DNA of 34,322 nucleotides from Gracilaria vermiculophylla (taxonomy: Eukaryota; Rhodophyta; Florideophyceae; Gracilariales; Gracilariaceae), in NCBI GenBank assembly GCA_019155205.2, contig JAHNZQ020003150.1, positions 2,843,346 through 2,877,667 on the forward strand, in the 5' to 3' direction. Numbering within the stretch: position 1 is the first letter of the stretch; each line of letters opens with the position of its first letter. Shown one piece after another: positions 10,626 to 21,660 of this stretch. The notes under the pieces are model-generated. The model saw only the letters and a program-made list of their open reading frames with translations. It was not told the DNA's origin and did not search any database. Both the position numbers and the translations under genes were made by a program.

Positions 10626-11871
10626 TATGTTTTTACAGCCAAAAAAAAATATTCTGTGGTCCATCCAAGAGTTCTTGCGTAAAGGACAAAGGAAAATCTC
10701 ATTACAGCCAACAAAATTCTACGCAAAATCAGAAAAGGCAAAATAAACACCCTTTTACAGATTAATATACTAGTATAGGAGCATAAAATATTAAAAAACT
10801 GTATTGATACGCATTCTCCAGAAAAACTTGATTTTTTGCGTGTATAATTGATGTTTTCTGTGCTTGACTTTTCGCGCAGAACAAATAATCTAAACATGGG
10901 TGAACTGTTTGGCAAACATGGCACCGTAGTGGAACTACGTTGCCCCAGATTGGGTCTGAAGACGAGACAATGGGTAGAGATGTACTATTCAGATTTATGA
11001 ATAACAGCTACGGAATGCACCCAAGAATTTGGCTGGTGCTGATTTTTTAGCATTGTACACCATCAAATAGAAGCAGTGCTTGTAAAAATCGTTGAACTGT
11101 ACAAAACCTTGTTTTCATAAGTAAGCTTTAGCTGGATTACCATTTGAACCAGATTAAAGTAGTGCTCAACTTTGTAGAGCTCTTTATTGACAACCAAGGT
11201 AAAACGAATTCTTGAAGACATTTCCGGCTTGTTCGTCTTTAGCTGGATCGATGCGGCAGCCTTTTGTAAGTCCTCGATATTTTCCAGTATACGGTGCTCT
11301 GAAGCATTGCTCTCGATATCCATTGTGAATATGAATCGATGTCGGTGCCTTTTAAAAGTGTAAAGTGCGTCTTTTCTCTTTTTCTTATTTGTGCAGTAAT
11401 AAAGGACCTTCAATTGTACGTTTTAATCGGTCACGTGAGCATAGACTAAGTTACGCTTACGTATGTTTTTGCACTTTTAAGCACACCCATACTTACCAAT
11501 TGCTCTCAACTCCTGCCTTCTCGCTTTTCAATTGCTTTCAACTCCTGTATTCTCGCTTTTCTCTGGACTACCTTCTAGAAGGTTATGGACCCAAACTTCG
11601 CCGATCTCCTCACGTCAACTGCAACACAGCTTATGGAGAACTGTTTGCTGTAGACATTTCTCTGAACACTGCTTACTTCAGATTTCAGAAATCAGTCTCT
11701 ATTATGGACTCCGAAAAAAAAAAACCGCATCAAACCGGTCGAATAGCAGCATGACTTTAAAGTGTGAAATATTTGAATAAAGTCAGGTTTTCAAGCGAAG
11801 AGAATATGAAGAATTCATTTTGCCAGAAATGAAACCCAATTTAACCAGATGAAAAGAAGAAAGCCAAATTT
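10626..11871. other. Spacer with one uncertain minus-strand ORF
   Basis: On the minus strand an ATG near 11311 opens an 82-residue acidic frame (MDIESNASEHRILENIED...) that ends at 11063. It shows no known domain. A TCACGTGA palindrome lies about 120 bases upstream of that ATG. A real small gene is possible but unproven. No other feature is seen. Confidence 0.3.
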
Positions 11872-12044
11872 ATAATTTGAAGCTGTTTTTGCTTGAAAAG
11901 TGGAGGAACTCGAGCCGTTTTCCCTTGTAAGAAGACGATCTAAATATCCTATCGAAACAATTCTAGATAGACTGTCTGCAAAATCTAGCCAACAGTACAG
12001 TTTTGGCGCTCTTTTAAGATGTAAAATGTTTTTGAAACGCACTG
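11872..12044 (-). mobile_element. Tc1 family A, 5'-end fragment
   Basis: On the minus strand this begins CAGTGCGTTTCAAAAACAT, the terminal repeat shared with 20825, 27344 and 31272. It continues through the 5' leader (CCAAAACTGTACTGT, GGCTAGATTTTGC) into the first transposase codons, where the start ATG is replaced by ACG before GCTCGAG. Similarity stops after about 170 bases, so only the end of the element survives. Confidence 0.75.
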
Positions 12045-12100
12045 TGTTGTTTCGCATTACACGTTTACAGGCGACTACCGCTCATATCTCTCGGAATTTT

Positions 12101-12301
12101 TTAAAGCCTTTTGTCTCCGTTTATTGTACCTGCACGCTTTCGAAGGTACTCACCATCGACTCGCCCCCCGACCGCTGGGTGCTGCCGTTGCGTGCTGCAC
12201 TTTTTCACGGCATGAACGGCCTTGGGATACATCGCGGCCCATTGTTCCGTGATAAAAGATCGGAATGTTTCTAGCAGGTGCCCTGTTGACGCTGTGAGGC
12301 T
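12101..12301 (-). pseudogene. Possible MULE/IS256-like transposase scrap
   Basis: A 66-codon minus-strand frame between two stops reads GHLLETFRSFITEQWAAMY then PKAVHAVKKC. The pattern F-x5-W-x3-YPKAV recalls the C-terminal part of Mutator/IS256-type transposases. No start, catalytic residues or terminal repeats are seen, so this is a tentative assignment based on one short motif. The segment is GC-richer than its surroundings. Confidence 0.25.
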
Positions 12302-13415
12302 TTAGAAGACCTCCAAGAGAATGTCCAAGAGCTTTTATGCACGCATACCGAACATTGGCTCATCAGCGCTCTGGTGGGAAGGTAAGGTCAAGTTATGAAG
12401 AACATTACAAACAGCAGTATATGGGTTACAACAATGGCAAGGCCGCTAGGTTTTATTAAATTTGTTACCGCAGCGTTGAACTACCTGATTCGTCTCCAAG
12501 TTGTGAAAGCAAACGTTGCGCAGGCTCTGCTCTTTGCTGAATATGTTGATGTTAAACGTACTCGAGAAGATTGGCAGTGAAGACAACTGGATACTTTGGG
12601 CATCTACCGTGAGCTCATGGAGGAGATTTTGAGATCGCAGAAGTAACTCGTCGTCGGTGACGATAAGGATTGCTGCCAGAATGATTCCTTTCGGTTCTTG
12701 CGACCCCTCTTTTCGCGCCCAATCCGAAAGATACGTTGGAGCATGGGACAGTGCACGAGAATAGACGGCAGGAGGGATGCGCTGAAGGAGAACGAGGTGC
12801 ACGGTAGGAGAAAGGCTTGATGATCTGCAACAATATTAAGGGGAGAGAAACATAGTTGAAGCAAAGTGTTTTAAATTGCTTTTTTTGAGCTGGGACTCGA
12901 TGATATTTATCTGCATTGTTTTTGAGTTATCCTTAATTCAATGACTTGAAGCAGAAGTCTGTGCATACTGTTGTAACATTCTTCATGAGCCTCATTGGTT
13001 CGGCGAATGGATTCGCATTTGAGTTTCGTCCTGTGCTATGGAAATTACTGGAACGTACAGAATGCAGCGAGGAAATTGCTTGAGCCTTGCGAGCCTGTTT
13101 CTAAACTCGAAGCCCCTGTCTACTAGACGCGTACGGTTCTTTCCGAATCGATTTTATATTCGTTACCCCCTGAGGAAGCGACTGCTGGGTACAATCTATA
13201 ACAGAAACCCCTTGCGCGTCACCGACCAATGTTGGGGACGAGGCAGACGCCAGGGGGTGTGCCCGTTCTATGCTACTGCGATCACGAACAATTTGAACTC
13301 GCTTAGTTTGGGATCATTGTCTACGCTCGAGCACGTAGACCGCTGCACTCGCCATCACATACATGCCCAAAATGTAAAGGACATCAGAGACTTGATCCAA
13401 AATGTCAAAAGCAAC
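12302..13415. other. Spacer with overlapping uncertain frames
   Basis: The minus-strand frame 12446-12802 (118 aa) and the plus-strand frame 13038-13475 (145 aa) are open. The latter runs into repeat R, which argues against a conserved gene. No domain is recognised in either. Confidence 0.3.
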
Positions 13416-13590
13416 ATAAAATGTAGCTTTTTACTTTCAAAACATAACTGTTTTCTCACATTCTTGGCAGTGTAAAAATACTTGATAAAAAATTATATCT
13501 AGCACTTGTGAGTCTATCATCTTCAACACATTTGGCGTAAAATAGGCATAATGGCAGCGAATATCAATGCAAAATATGTACTGCGAGCCC
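13416..13590 (+). repeat. Dispersed repeat R, copy 3
   Basis: The most diverged of three copies. It shares AAAATGTAGCTTTTTAC, CAAAACAT, CTCACATTCTTG and, near the end, GAATATCAATGCAAAATATG with the copies at 1660 and 10436, in the same order and orientation. Confidence 0.5.
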
Positions 13591-13689
13591 AACAGCTACA
13601 GAGCGTTTCATATTCATATCACGCCTAAAGAAGTACTGCAGTGCGCCTTTTGCATAGCTTTTGAGTAAAATTCGTTTCATAATCATAAT

Positions 13690-14560
13690 ACTACACCAAT
13701 AACATCCGTCGTCATCGCTCGAGAAACCCCATTTTCGAACTCCGAACAGTTTGAAATCAAACAACTAAAAGCTAATATAAAATTCTATGTTCAAATATCA
13801 AAACGTCATCCAGTCACAATTACCTATATCCTTAAAAATCCAGCAAACTGTTGAACAAAAAAATTTGCAAGGCGTGTACACCTTTTGCGTCCTGCAAATG
13901 AACAAGGTAGAAAAAGGAAACTGTGTCAAGGAAACGTTTCACGCAATAAAATTGCAAAAACCTTGAACCTCAATGTTTCTAAATCAAGAGTTTGACATGA
14001 AAGTAATAAAAAAGATTTGATCAAGTGTAAAAAAAATTATAAAAGACATTCTTTTTAGAAGATAATTATAAGCAATAAACAATATATTGGTATGAAAATA
14101 TGGTGTTCTGAAAAACGCAATGTGACCCTTTTTTGTGCTGTGAAAAAAAAATTAACTTGGATGTTACGGAGTGTTGTAAATTTTATTTACCTGATCCAAG
14201 AAAGGAATGCGTTAAATTTTGGAAAAGAAGCTCTGGAGGCGGTCATGAAACGGTATAAGCGGGCGTATCAAAATATGGGAAAACAGAAATTGCATTTTTT
14301 TTTCTATACATATAGATTCGGCATGCTATCAAGAAGTTGTTTACTTTTACAACTATACGCTATTTTATGGATACTGTGTACACGCAAAAAGTTTTGTTTT
14401 TCAGCAAGAAAATGCACTGGTAAACAAATCTAAACTGTTGTCCGATTGGCTACAAGGAGCGAAGTTTTCGGTATTGGATTGGCGAGCACGCTCATCATAC
14501 TTAAACTCCATCACAAATGGGTGGGGTTTACTATCATAATTGGTTTATGGCCATGGAAGG
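13690..14560 (+). pseudogene. Degenerate Tc1/mariner transposase (family D)
   Basis: Fragments in several frames match the Tc1 layout in order. RHPVTITYILKNPAN, near 13800, fits the DNA-binding domain. Far downstream come SFVFQQENALVNKSKLLSD (around 14395-14445; the QQDNAP-type second catalytic motif with Glu for Asp) and WRARSSYLNS then GWGLL (around 14480-14530; normally WPARSPDLNPIENVWG). The middle is scrambled by frameshifts and stops. No terminal repeats were found. It belongs to a different lineage from the other Tc1 copies in the window. Confidence 0.7.
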
Positions 14561-15210
14561 CAGTTTACCACAGTTTCTAATTTGAAAAAACTGCACTAAG
14601 AATTGCTCGGCCAATTGTTCTATTTTGAAAATTAATGGTTACATAATTTCGATACCCAAACGCTGCATTTGCGAGGTTCAGCAAAAAGGTAGAAAATGTA
14701 GTTCCCAAGTCGCCAAAAGAGACAACGATAATAATGCAGTTATGATTTTGAAACGACATGTGGATTTTATTAATTTCAATTCTTGATTTTGTTGTCGTAC
14801 AGTACCAAAATCACAAGTTTTGTACTTTGACACCGACGTGATAAGATTTTGAAACAGACTGTGCGTTTCCACGTAGTCTGTCAGTATTTGTGTATGAAAA
14901 AGATCCTGAAGAAATGTAAAGGCCTTTTCGATAACGGAACAGCGTCTTTACAACATTGAAAAGCAAAACATGGCTGTAAAACGTCCTGGAGAGACAGATA
15001 CATCTTTGGGAATTCTTGCACCTGATTGATGGTGGCGCTAAAATGACCTCCTGCAGTATTCGTCCCATGCAATGAATCCTGACTTTTGAAAAATATTCGA
15101 CAAAGTGCAGTATGTGATTTTTGCTTTTTCTCAAGTTGCTGCAAAACAAGATTTTCAAATACCCAAATTCCAATTTTTAAAGACTGGTGAAATATGGAAG
15201 ATCCTACTTA
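14561..15210. other. Spacer, nothing convincing
   Basis: A 120-codon minus-strand frame (14811-15173) overlaps another in a second frame. Neither has a recognisable domain. Confidence 0.3.
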
Positions 15211-15448
15211 CAGTAAAGTCTGTTTCAAAAGTATAGGGCACCTGGCATTGTGATGCAAATCATCGTTGTTACGGTGCTGTGCATAATGATAGGTCCACCC
15301 TATAAACTGAACGTACAGGGAGTATGCAACTTATTTTTCTACCAAAAAAACACATACAGTAGCACCCGCAATGTAGTAATTGATATTCATCTGCTTCGAA
15401 TGAAATCGCCAAAAGACTTTTGAATGAGATAAAAATTTCGAAATTTTA

Positions 15449-16651
15449 GCTGTGCAAAATGATAGGTCCACCAATAAGAACAGTGTTTTATTTCTGCATT
15501 GCAGTACGTTTAATACTTGGTTTATCTATCAGCGTTCTGTAGGACTCCAACGCAACGGTTCTGCATAGAAGTAACTAAATTATGTAACGTTTTTTTCTAA
15601 ATAGAATTCCATTCCTGCGTAACAGTATTCTGCATCTTTTTGACATTGTTAAATTGACTTCCACCGCAAAAAACTTTGCGCGCAAATATCCCCCACACAT
15701 TCTTGATTGGGTTAGGATCCCGAAAACGCGATGGCAACTCAATTACATCTATATTATAGTTTTAAAACCTCAATTTGGTGTGGTTTGCAGTATGTAAAAA
15801 GTCATTGTCTTGCTAAGAATTTTAATCGAGAGCGTAAATTTTAAACGTAAACGGTAATTAAAACTCTACTAACGTATTGGTGAAGTCCTTTGCATTCTCT
15901 CTACCGCTTAGAATGCCTAAAATTGATTTTCCATTTCTACAAAATGCTTCCCAAATCATTAAAAAACCACCCCCATTTTGACGTTTTGAAAATATTTTTT
16001 ACTGCGTCCTTATATCATGCGAACAGTACTGAAAGCCACATGCGCCATCCAAATGAACTTCTTTTAGTCGCCAAATATAACTTAGTCCTACTCTGAGTTC
16101 TTTAATGTGACAAACGTCCTGGCTCATTTTATTCTCATTTTTTATGTTCTTCTGTTAATAAAGGAGTGCATTTTTTGTTCTTATGTTTTATATTCGGATT
16201 CTGATTCAATAATTTGGAAACGGTAAAAGCACTGACAGACAAATCCAGTGCTTGAAAAATAAAATTGGATGATTAATATGTCATCACTGCTTCTCGAATG
16301 ACTCGTCGGGGAATTGCTGCAGTCATTTTTTTCGGCGTTCTTTGGTTTTTTGACTTTACACAATTTGTTTTCTTCTTTAAATAGTTTACCACTACTGGTG
16401 TAGACCTTCTATATGCTTTGGAAATGTCTCTAGAGCTTCCACCGACGATATCTGGTGTTACTAATTTTTTTTTTTTTCTTCAGAAAGCTGCTTACTTTTT
16501 GGCATAGTGAGATATGCTTTTTACTTTTTAAAATGATTTGTTAGTGGTACGCAATCTAGTTTATATAGGCACACATGTTTTGGAATTAAAGTAGCCCTTG
16601 AGAATTAAATATTGAACGTTTACCTAAAGTGGACCTATCTTTTTGAACAGC
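15449..16651 (-). mobile_element. Tc1/mariner element (family C), full length with TIRs
   Basis: A 1203-bp element with TA duplications at 15447-15448 and 16652-16653. The terminal repeats read GCTGTGCAAAATGATAGGTC (left) and the complement GCTGTTCAAAAAGATAGGTC (right). It carries a single broken transposase gene on the minus strand. It sits inside the MITE-like element 15272-16829 and has similar terminal sequences. Confidence 0.85.
15597..16505 (-). pseudogene. Tc1/mariner transposase, family C, broken
   Basis: The frame starts MPKSKQLSEE at 16505. Helix-turn-helix-like pieces follow (DIVGGSSRDISKAYRRSTPV, then VVNYLKKK), and further helical pieces after RRVIREAVMTY, where a stop occurs. 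Near the end LPSRFRDPNPIKNVWGIF matches the LPSRSPDLNPIENVWG signature next to the last catalytic acidic residue. The middle catalytic region is present only as shifted scraps with several stops. The length from ATG to final TAG (about 303 codons) is normal for the family. It would have cut and pasted DNA at TA sites; it is now dead. Confidence 0.8.
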
Positions 16652-18065
16652 TATAAAATTTATTTTTATTTCTGTAATGATCCACAAATGTTTTATGAAT
16701 AATGTTGTGTGTATTTTAGTGCTTTGGTTTTATTCGCAACTGTGCTGTGTGGTCTACATAAAAAAAGAGGGAACCATGTTGACCACAAGCTGTATTTTGG
16801 GGGTGGTCCTATCTTTTTGCACAGCACTTTAGTACTTCAGTGCTACCAGAATCATTTTTCGAAAAACTTCAAGTTAAAAAACCGTTTCAAAATCATAGGA
16901 TAGTTCACTTTCAAACTGCATTTTGCCTTAGTCAGCAGTTGATTTTCGCTTTTGGGTACTAAATAATACTTGTCCAACGCTTTTGCATCGCGTTTCTCTA
17001 ACGTCCCATACTTAAATTATTCATATGTTTCGCGCTATTTTCAATACTTTTGCTTTAATTAAAACCCGTTCAGATTGGCCTTAAATGACCATAAATCATT
17101 CTAACGAGTACATCTTATTCATTTGCAAAGGGTTTTAAGTGAACTTTACACGTAGGTAACTACGTGGCATTAGTTTATAACAAGCGAAGAACGTTTTGCA
17201 TTGCTATAAACTACTGGACGACGGCACTATCTAAATGAAAAATCAGTTTACATTTCTGAACAGATATGTAACATTTTATAAACAATTGTGTGAAAGCAAT
17301 TGCAAGCCTTTTTCAGTCAACAATGCTTGCAAAAAAAGGCTTTATATGTATTGTTTTTCGTCGAGAGTCCATATCATTGCATATTACAAGCTCTATTAGA
17401 AGTTTGTTATGATCAAATTTTGCTTGATCTTTTTTTGCTAATGATAGAAATATGTTAAACGCTTTTGTTCATCTCTAGCAAAGTTCTCCCCAATTTAAAA
17501 TACATTTTTTTTCAGCTTTTTTTCTTCAACCCTCATTGCAAACTATGGCAGTTTGTTTTATTTATTTGCAGCTTCTGAATGGAAAAGATGTTCATTTTTA
17601 GAAAACGAAAGAAATTTGAAGAGTTTCTTTTTACAATATTATTCATTTTTTGTAAACGTATCGTTTTTTTCATGGGTGTTCTAGTGCAAAACATACACCT
17701 TCAGGATAATATTCTTGCAAAAACATTATCCATATTGTTACAGTAAAGCGTTATTGAGCTATCAATAAAACTGTATGTTTATATTACACTATGTATTTAA
17801 AAAAATAATATAAAAATGGAGAAAAAAGTTATATATCTAAGGTACTGAATGACGTTTTGTGTTATAATCTTTCAATATAGAGGGATTCATGTCTTTGTGA
17901 GGAAAAAAACGTGTTGTGGAAATAATCACGCGCGAGTTTGAAATTTCCTGTTCTTTTGAAACGCTTTTTTGAGGGTTTTAACGAAGGAGGTTGGCTACTT
18001 TACAGTAGAAAGAAGTCCATATTTTGGCGCGCTTTAGCACTGTTCTATACTTTTAAAAGGCACTG

Positions 18066-18485
18066 TATGTGGCACTATGTCCGGAAAAAGGAAATTCGGC
18101 AAAAGGCGAAAGTAGTCATTCTTCGGCCGTGATACCTTGGGTACGGGGGCAAATAAGACTTTCACGAAACATGTTTGATATAACTTCATCCTAATATTTA
18201 ATATTTTAGTGATTACTGATTGTGTATGTGTGTATAGAATATTATTGTTGATACGTCGATGCAGATGACGGTCGTTGAGCCATGAAAAAAGGGTAACAAC
18301 ACATTCGGCGATACACAAAAACTTTAAATTTTGTCGGCATGTTATGGATGTGGTTTTGCAACAACCATGATACACGACAAAAATTGTAGCAAAGAGGCCA
18401 AAATTTGTTTGGTGCAAAGCGTAAATTTCATGCATTAGAATCGGAAGCTTTTGTTGCGCCAGACGGGTTGGCCATGAATAAGGTA
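18066..18485. other. Unique spacer between two E copies
   Basis: No similarity to the surrounding repeats is noticed. A 164-codon minus-strand frame (18034-18528) spans it but runs into both flanking repeats and has no recognisable domain, so it is probably a chance frame. Confidence 0.4.
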
Positions 18486-18830
18486 AAGTATGTTTCGAAG
18501 GTATAGGACACCTGGCATTTTGATGCAAATCATCAATTTTAGAACTGTAGTTCTATGCAAACAAGTTTTTGAAAAATCTTAAGTTAAAAATTCCTTTCAA
18601 AAAGATAGGACAACTTTTTTCAAACGATCATTATCTCTTGTTCCATAATTTATTTTTGCACTTTTTTGCTGGAATGCACTAATGCAACGCTTTGGAATTG
18701 AATCTGTGTAAGAATCTAGATTTGAACCATTGATAGTTTTTCAGCAGTTTTCAATACAAGTTTTTAAATCAAAAACTGTATTAAACTGCCTGCTATGGCC
18801 ATAAACCATCCTAGCTTGTATACCTATGGT
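18486..18830. repeat. Element E, diverged 5' fragment
   Basis: Starts AAGTATGTTTCGAAGGTATA then GGACACCTGGCATT, matching the left ends at 15211 and 25951. It continues with GATGCAAATCATC and a poorer match down to GGCCATAAACCATCCTAGC. It stops where the duplicated unit starts at 18831. Confidence 0.6.
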
Positions 18831-18839
18831 ACTGTCGGG

Positions 18840-19250
18840 TCTCCTTTCCAAATAGTAGTGTACAACGTGTGTTAGGAGTTTTTGTTGACTCCAAAGGTGC
18901 GTGTTCCCAAAGGTGGTCTCCGGTATCCGCTGTCACGAGCCGGGGGAGTTCTGAAAGGGGATCCGCAAACACCAAGCAGAGGGGGAGATTCACTGGGCAG
19001 ACAATGCTCCTACAGGCGCTGCTATGATGCGACCTGGAGATCGGCGGCTTAGAAACCTGGGGATGATCGACGAGAGTCTCCGACTGGAAAGTAGATGAAA
19101 ACTTAAGGGTGCTTGTCCTTACTTTCCCAGCGGTGGAATTCGACCGGCAGATTAAGTATCAAGCCGGGGGCCCGCTTCGGCAGGTCCTCTTATTGCAGTA
19201 ATTTTCTGCGTAAACTAACTAAAATAAATATAAATTCTGCCGTCCCTTAA
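18840..19250. repeat. GC-rich segment G, copy 1
   Basis: About 400 bp of clearly higher GC than its neighbours, very similar to 21250-21660. Shared strings include GGTGCGTGTTCC, GGTGGTCTCCGGTATCCGCT, GACAATGCTCCTACAGGCGC and GGCAGATTAAGTATCAAGCC. Open frames are short and differ between copies, so coding is not supported. It could be the tail of a retroelement or a structured non-coding sequence; I do not recognise it. Confidence 0.6.
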
Positions 19251-19259
19251 GAGTACTGT

Positions 19260-20337
19260 ACCGCACGCAAGCGGAATTATGCACCACCTGGCCCGTCTAA
19301 TAAAATAGGAGCCCTCTTTCGGAATATTATACAATAAGGCCACACCACCGTTATTCACGTAGGAGCCACTGTACTACAATACCCCAGACGTTTACAATAG
19401 GATTCAAATCCGGAAATCGGGCTGGCCACTGTATGAAATTCATGTAAAGCTCAGCGAACCAATCTTACATGTAGGTAGAAGTGTGTACCGCAGCGTTATC
19501 ATGCTGAAAATCAAAATCATTTCCATGCAAGCAATATGGAAATGGTAACAAATAGTTGTAGAGAACATTCTGATAACTTTCCGAATTCATATGAACCTCA
19601 ATAATTTCAATATCAGTTGTACGTTTCTTAAACATTTCAGTTCGCACCATAACAAAAGCTCTACCTGAATGCCTGGATGTGAAAGATTTCTTTTCTATTC
19701 TCAGATCATGCAAATAATTATTAAAGCAATCTGGTCCGTCTAAATTGAACTTCTTCTCATCTGAGATTATAACATCTAACCATTTATTTTTACAGCAAGC
19801 CACCTGAGCACAGCATGCAACGCAATAAGCTTTATGGTGGTCCTACAAAACGAATATTTTCTCCATTGTGACGAATCGATATAAATTTGTTTGCTTGATT
19901 ACTCGCCATACTGTTGCTTTTGAGACTTGTATAGCCAATGCTTTTGCAATTTTCGTGCATGACAAAATTCCTCACGATAGTTTGCGCTTTATACGCCTCT
20001 CATTAGCTGGTTTCAGAAGTTTAAGGCGTCCAATGAAACGTTTAAATCCATGTTTTGTCGGATTTTATAGAAAAGATGCTACAACATGACGCGAACGGCC
20101 AATTTTTCTAGCAATATTGAACCCGTTGTGTTTTTCGGCGTCATACTTCAAGATTTTGTGCTGTTCTGAAAGCGAAAGAGGACTTGCTCTAGCCATAACT
20201 GCGGGATACTACGGAATGTCGTTCAGTTTTTAAGCGCGTTTTTGATGGTATTATCGAAGGGGGATGGCTACAATAGGCAAAAACCTATATTTTGGGGCGC
20301 TTTTGCAGTGTTCCAAGTATACTTTAGAAACGCACTG
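19260..20337 (-). mobile_element. Tc1/mariner family B, copy 1, with broken transposase
   Basis: The 5' end on the minus strand is CAGTGCGTTTCTAAAGTATA, preceded by TA at 20338-20339. The transposase starts at 20196 (MARASPLSLSEQHKILKYDA) and has a stop in the first helix-turn-helix (ASFL then stop). GRLKLLKPANERRIKRKLS, another stop, and a second DNA-binding region (CTKIAKALAIQVSKATVWRV) follow. The catalytic core then shows VIISDEKKFNLDGPDC and FQHDNAAVHTS (both Asp present), and WPARFPDLNPIVNVWG near 19390-19440. A DDE enzyme of normal length is thus recognisable but interrupted by several stops. The 3' terminal repeat near 19260 is not clearly conserved. Confidence 0.85.
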
Positions 20338-20339
20338 TA

Positions 20340-20822
20340 CTTGCAATCATGCGCCTGGAAGCAGTTGTGGTAACGGCTTTTGAAAGGAATGGAAGAAGAA
20401 ATCATTTATTTTGTTTTGGATGCGGAAGATTCAATAAAACAACTGGCAACGCTTTGGCGTAGAGGGGCTTTCATAGTATTGTCGAACATATACGGGCAGT
20501 TCTTCCAAAAAAAACCGCAAAGAGCCATACGGTCAAGTTTCGATGACCAAAAAAAAAGCATTTGTAGAGATTGTCTTATCAAAGAAGGGCTTTTACACGA
20601 GGCTTACACAAAGCTATAGACTGTGATTGGGTCGGTGTGCGGATGGTGCGAAAAAATATTGTGACGCGGGGTTTTATAGTGTGTGAGTCAGTGACAAGAG
20701 CACATATTCTGTATGATCCTTTTCGCGCAGCCAAGGGAGAACAAGATTAGTACAGGGATGAAAATTGTTTGTATGCAATTAGAGAGCAAACGACAAACAG
20801 GCGCAAAATGGCTCAAAAAGAG
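20340..20822. repeat. Segment H, copy 1 (uninterrupted)
   Basis: About 480 bp between the ends of two Tc1 elements; repeated at 25577-27341, where element E interrupts it. It preserves the empty site GAGCACATATTCTG at about 20697-20710. An ATG frame at 20380 (79 codons) differs at its end from that of the other copy. Possible zinc-finger remnants are described under the second copy. Confidence 0.7.
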
Positions 20823-20824
20823 TA

Positions 20825-21239
20825 CAGTGCGTTTCAAAAACATATTGCACCTCAAAAGTGCACCAAAACTGTACTGTAGTCTAGGTTTTGCACACATTCT
20901 ATGTCGAACCGTTTTAAAAAGATATGTACTTTGCGTTCGTTCTAGTAAAAATGGCTCGAGGTCCGCCACTTTCCAAGCAAGAACCACTTCAAATTGTATA
21001 AGTACACGCCGAAAAACATTTCACCAGTGCTATTGCTAAAATATTGAAGCGTTCTAGGGTTACAATAGCTACGTTTCTTAAAAATACGACTCTCTATGGA
21101 TTAAAACAATATTCGGGAAGCCCAAAGAAGCTCAACCATGCACGTAAAAGAGGAAGTAAAACGGAGCTGTGCAAAGAAAAGTATCGTGCAAAAAAACTGG
21201 AATAGATCTCAATCTCAACGTTTCTAAATCAATTATGTG
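20825..21239 (+). mobile_element. Tc1 family A, copy 1, truncated
   Basis: Begins CAGTGCGTTTCAAAAACATA after TA (20823-20824). The transposase ATG at 20951 gives MARGPPLSKQEPLQIV then a stop, with AIAKILKRSRVTIATFLKN (helix-turn-helix) downstream. The copy ends abruptly at the junction with the second duplicated unit, so the catalytic domain is absent. Confidence 0.8.
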
Positions 21240-21249
21240 GTGCTGTCAG

Positions 21250-21660
21250 CCCTACTCTCAAGGTAGTCAAGCATAACGTCTGTTAGGAGTTTTTTTGACT
21301 CCAAAGGTGCGTGTTCCTAAAGGTGGTCTCCGGTATCCGCTGTCGCGAGCCGGAGGAAGTCTTAAAGGAGATCCGCAAACACCAAGCGGAGGGGGAGGTT
21401 CACTGGGTGGACAATGCTCCTACAGGCGCTGCTATGATGCGACCTGGGGATCGGTGGCTTAGAAACCTGAGGATGAACGACGAGAGTCTCCATCCGGAAA
21501 TGTAGATGAAGACTCAAAGGTGATTTTCCTTACTTCCACAGAGATGGGGCTCGACCGGCAGATTAAGTATCAAGCCGGAAACCCGCCTCGGCAGGTCCTA
21601 CTACTGTAGTAGTTAGCTGCAAGAATTAACTAAAGTAAATAATAGTTCTACCGTCTTTAA
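21250..21660. repeat. GC-rich segment G, copy 2
   Basis: Partner of 18840-19250. A 64-codon ATG-less frame (21311-21505) is open here, but the first copy differs by indels and breaks it, so it is unlikely to be a conserved protein. Confidence 0.6.

Larger units (their letters stand above)
15272..16829. mobile_element. Small TIR element (MITE-like) inside element E, itself split by a Tc1
   Basis: Terminal inverted repeats: CGGTGCTGTGCATAATGATA then GGTCCACC at the left, and the complement of AAGTGCTGTGCAAAAAGATA then GGACCACC at the right. TA flanks both sides (15270-15271 and 16830-16831). The intact relative at 26000-26010 has TTAATACTGTAGTGC with no insert, proving the boundary. Without the inner Tc1 the element is only about 353 bp and has no coding capacity. 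Its ends resemble those of the inner Tc1, so that family probably mobilises it. Confidence 0.8.
15211..18065. mobile_element. Non-autonomous TA-target element E, copy 1 (split by a nested insertion)
   Basis: Left end CAGTAAAGTCTGTTTCAAAA at 15211 after TA (15209-15210). The right end finishes CTATACTTTTAAAAGGCACTG at 18065 before TA (18066-18067). The two ends are partly inverted (TTTCAAAAGTATAGGGCAC against the complement of the right end). Without the insert at 15272-16829 it is about 1.3 kb. It matches 25951-27223 along its whole length, including CATTCTAACGAGTAC, GTATAAGTGAACC-type and CATGGGTATTTTAGTGCAAAA blocks. It has no transposase frame, so it was probably mobilised by a Tc1-type enzyme. 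Confidence 0.75.
18831..21239. repeat. Tandem duplication, unit 1 (about 2.4 kb)
   Basis: Order: GC-rich segment G, minus-strand Tc1 family B, segment H, start of plus-strand Tc1 family A. The same order recurs immediately at 21240-27762. Subtracting the two later insertions there (2822 bp and about 1275 bp) leaves 2426 bp, against 2409 bp here. The junction at 21239/21240 cuts through the Tc1 family A copy, as a tandem duplication would. Confidence 0.8.

Noticed and set aside
13038..13475. 145-codon plus-strand ORF
   Set aside because: Its last 20 codons lie in dispersed repeat R and the rest shows no domain, so a conserved gene is unlikely.
18034..18528. 164-codon minus-strand ORF
   Set aside because: It extends into element E ends on both sides, has no domain and no promoter, and its amino-acid make-up looks like translated AT-rich spacer.
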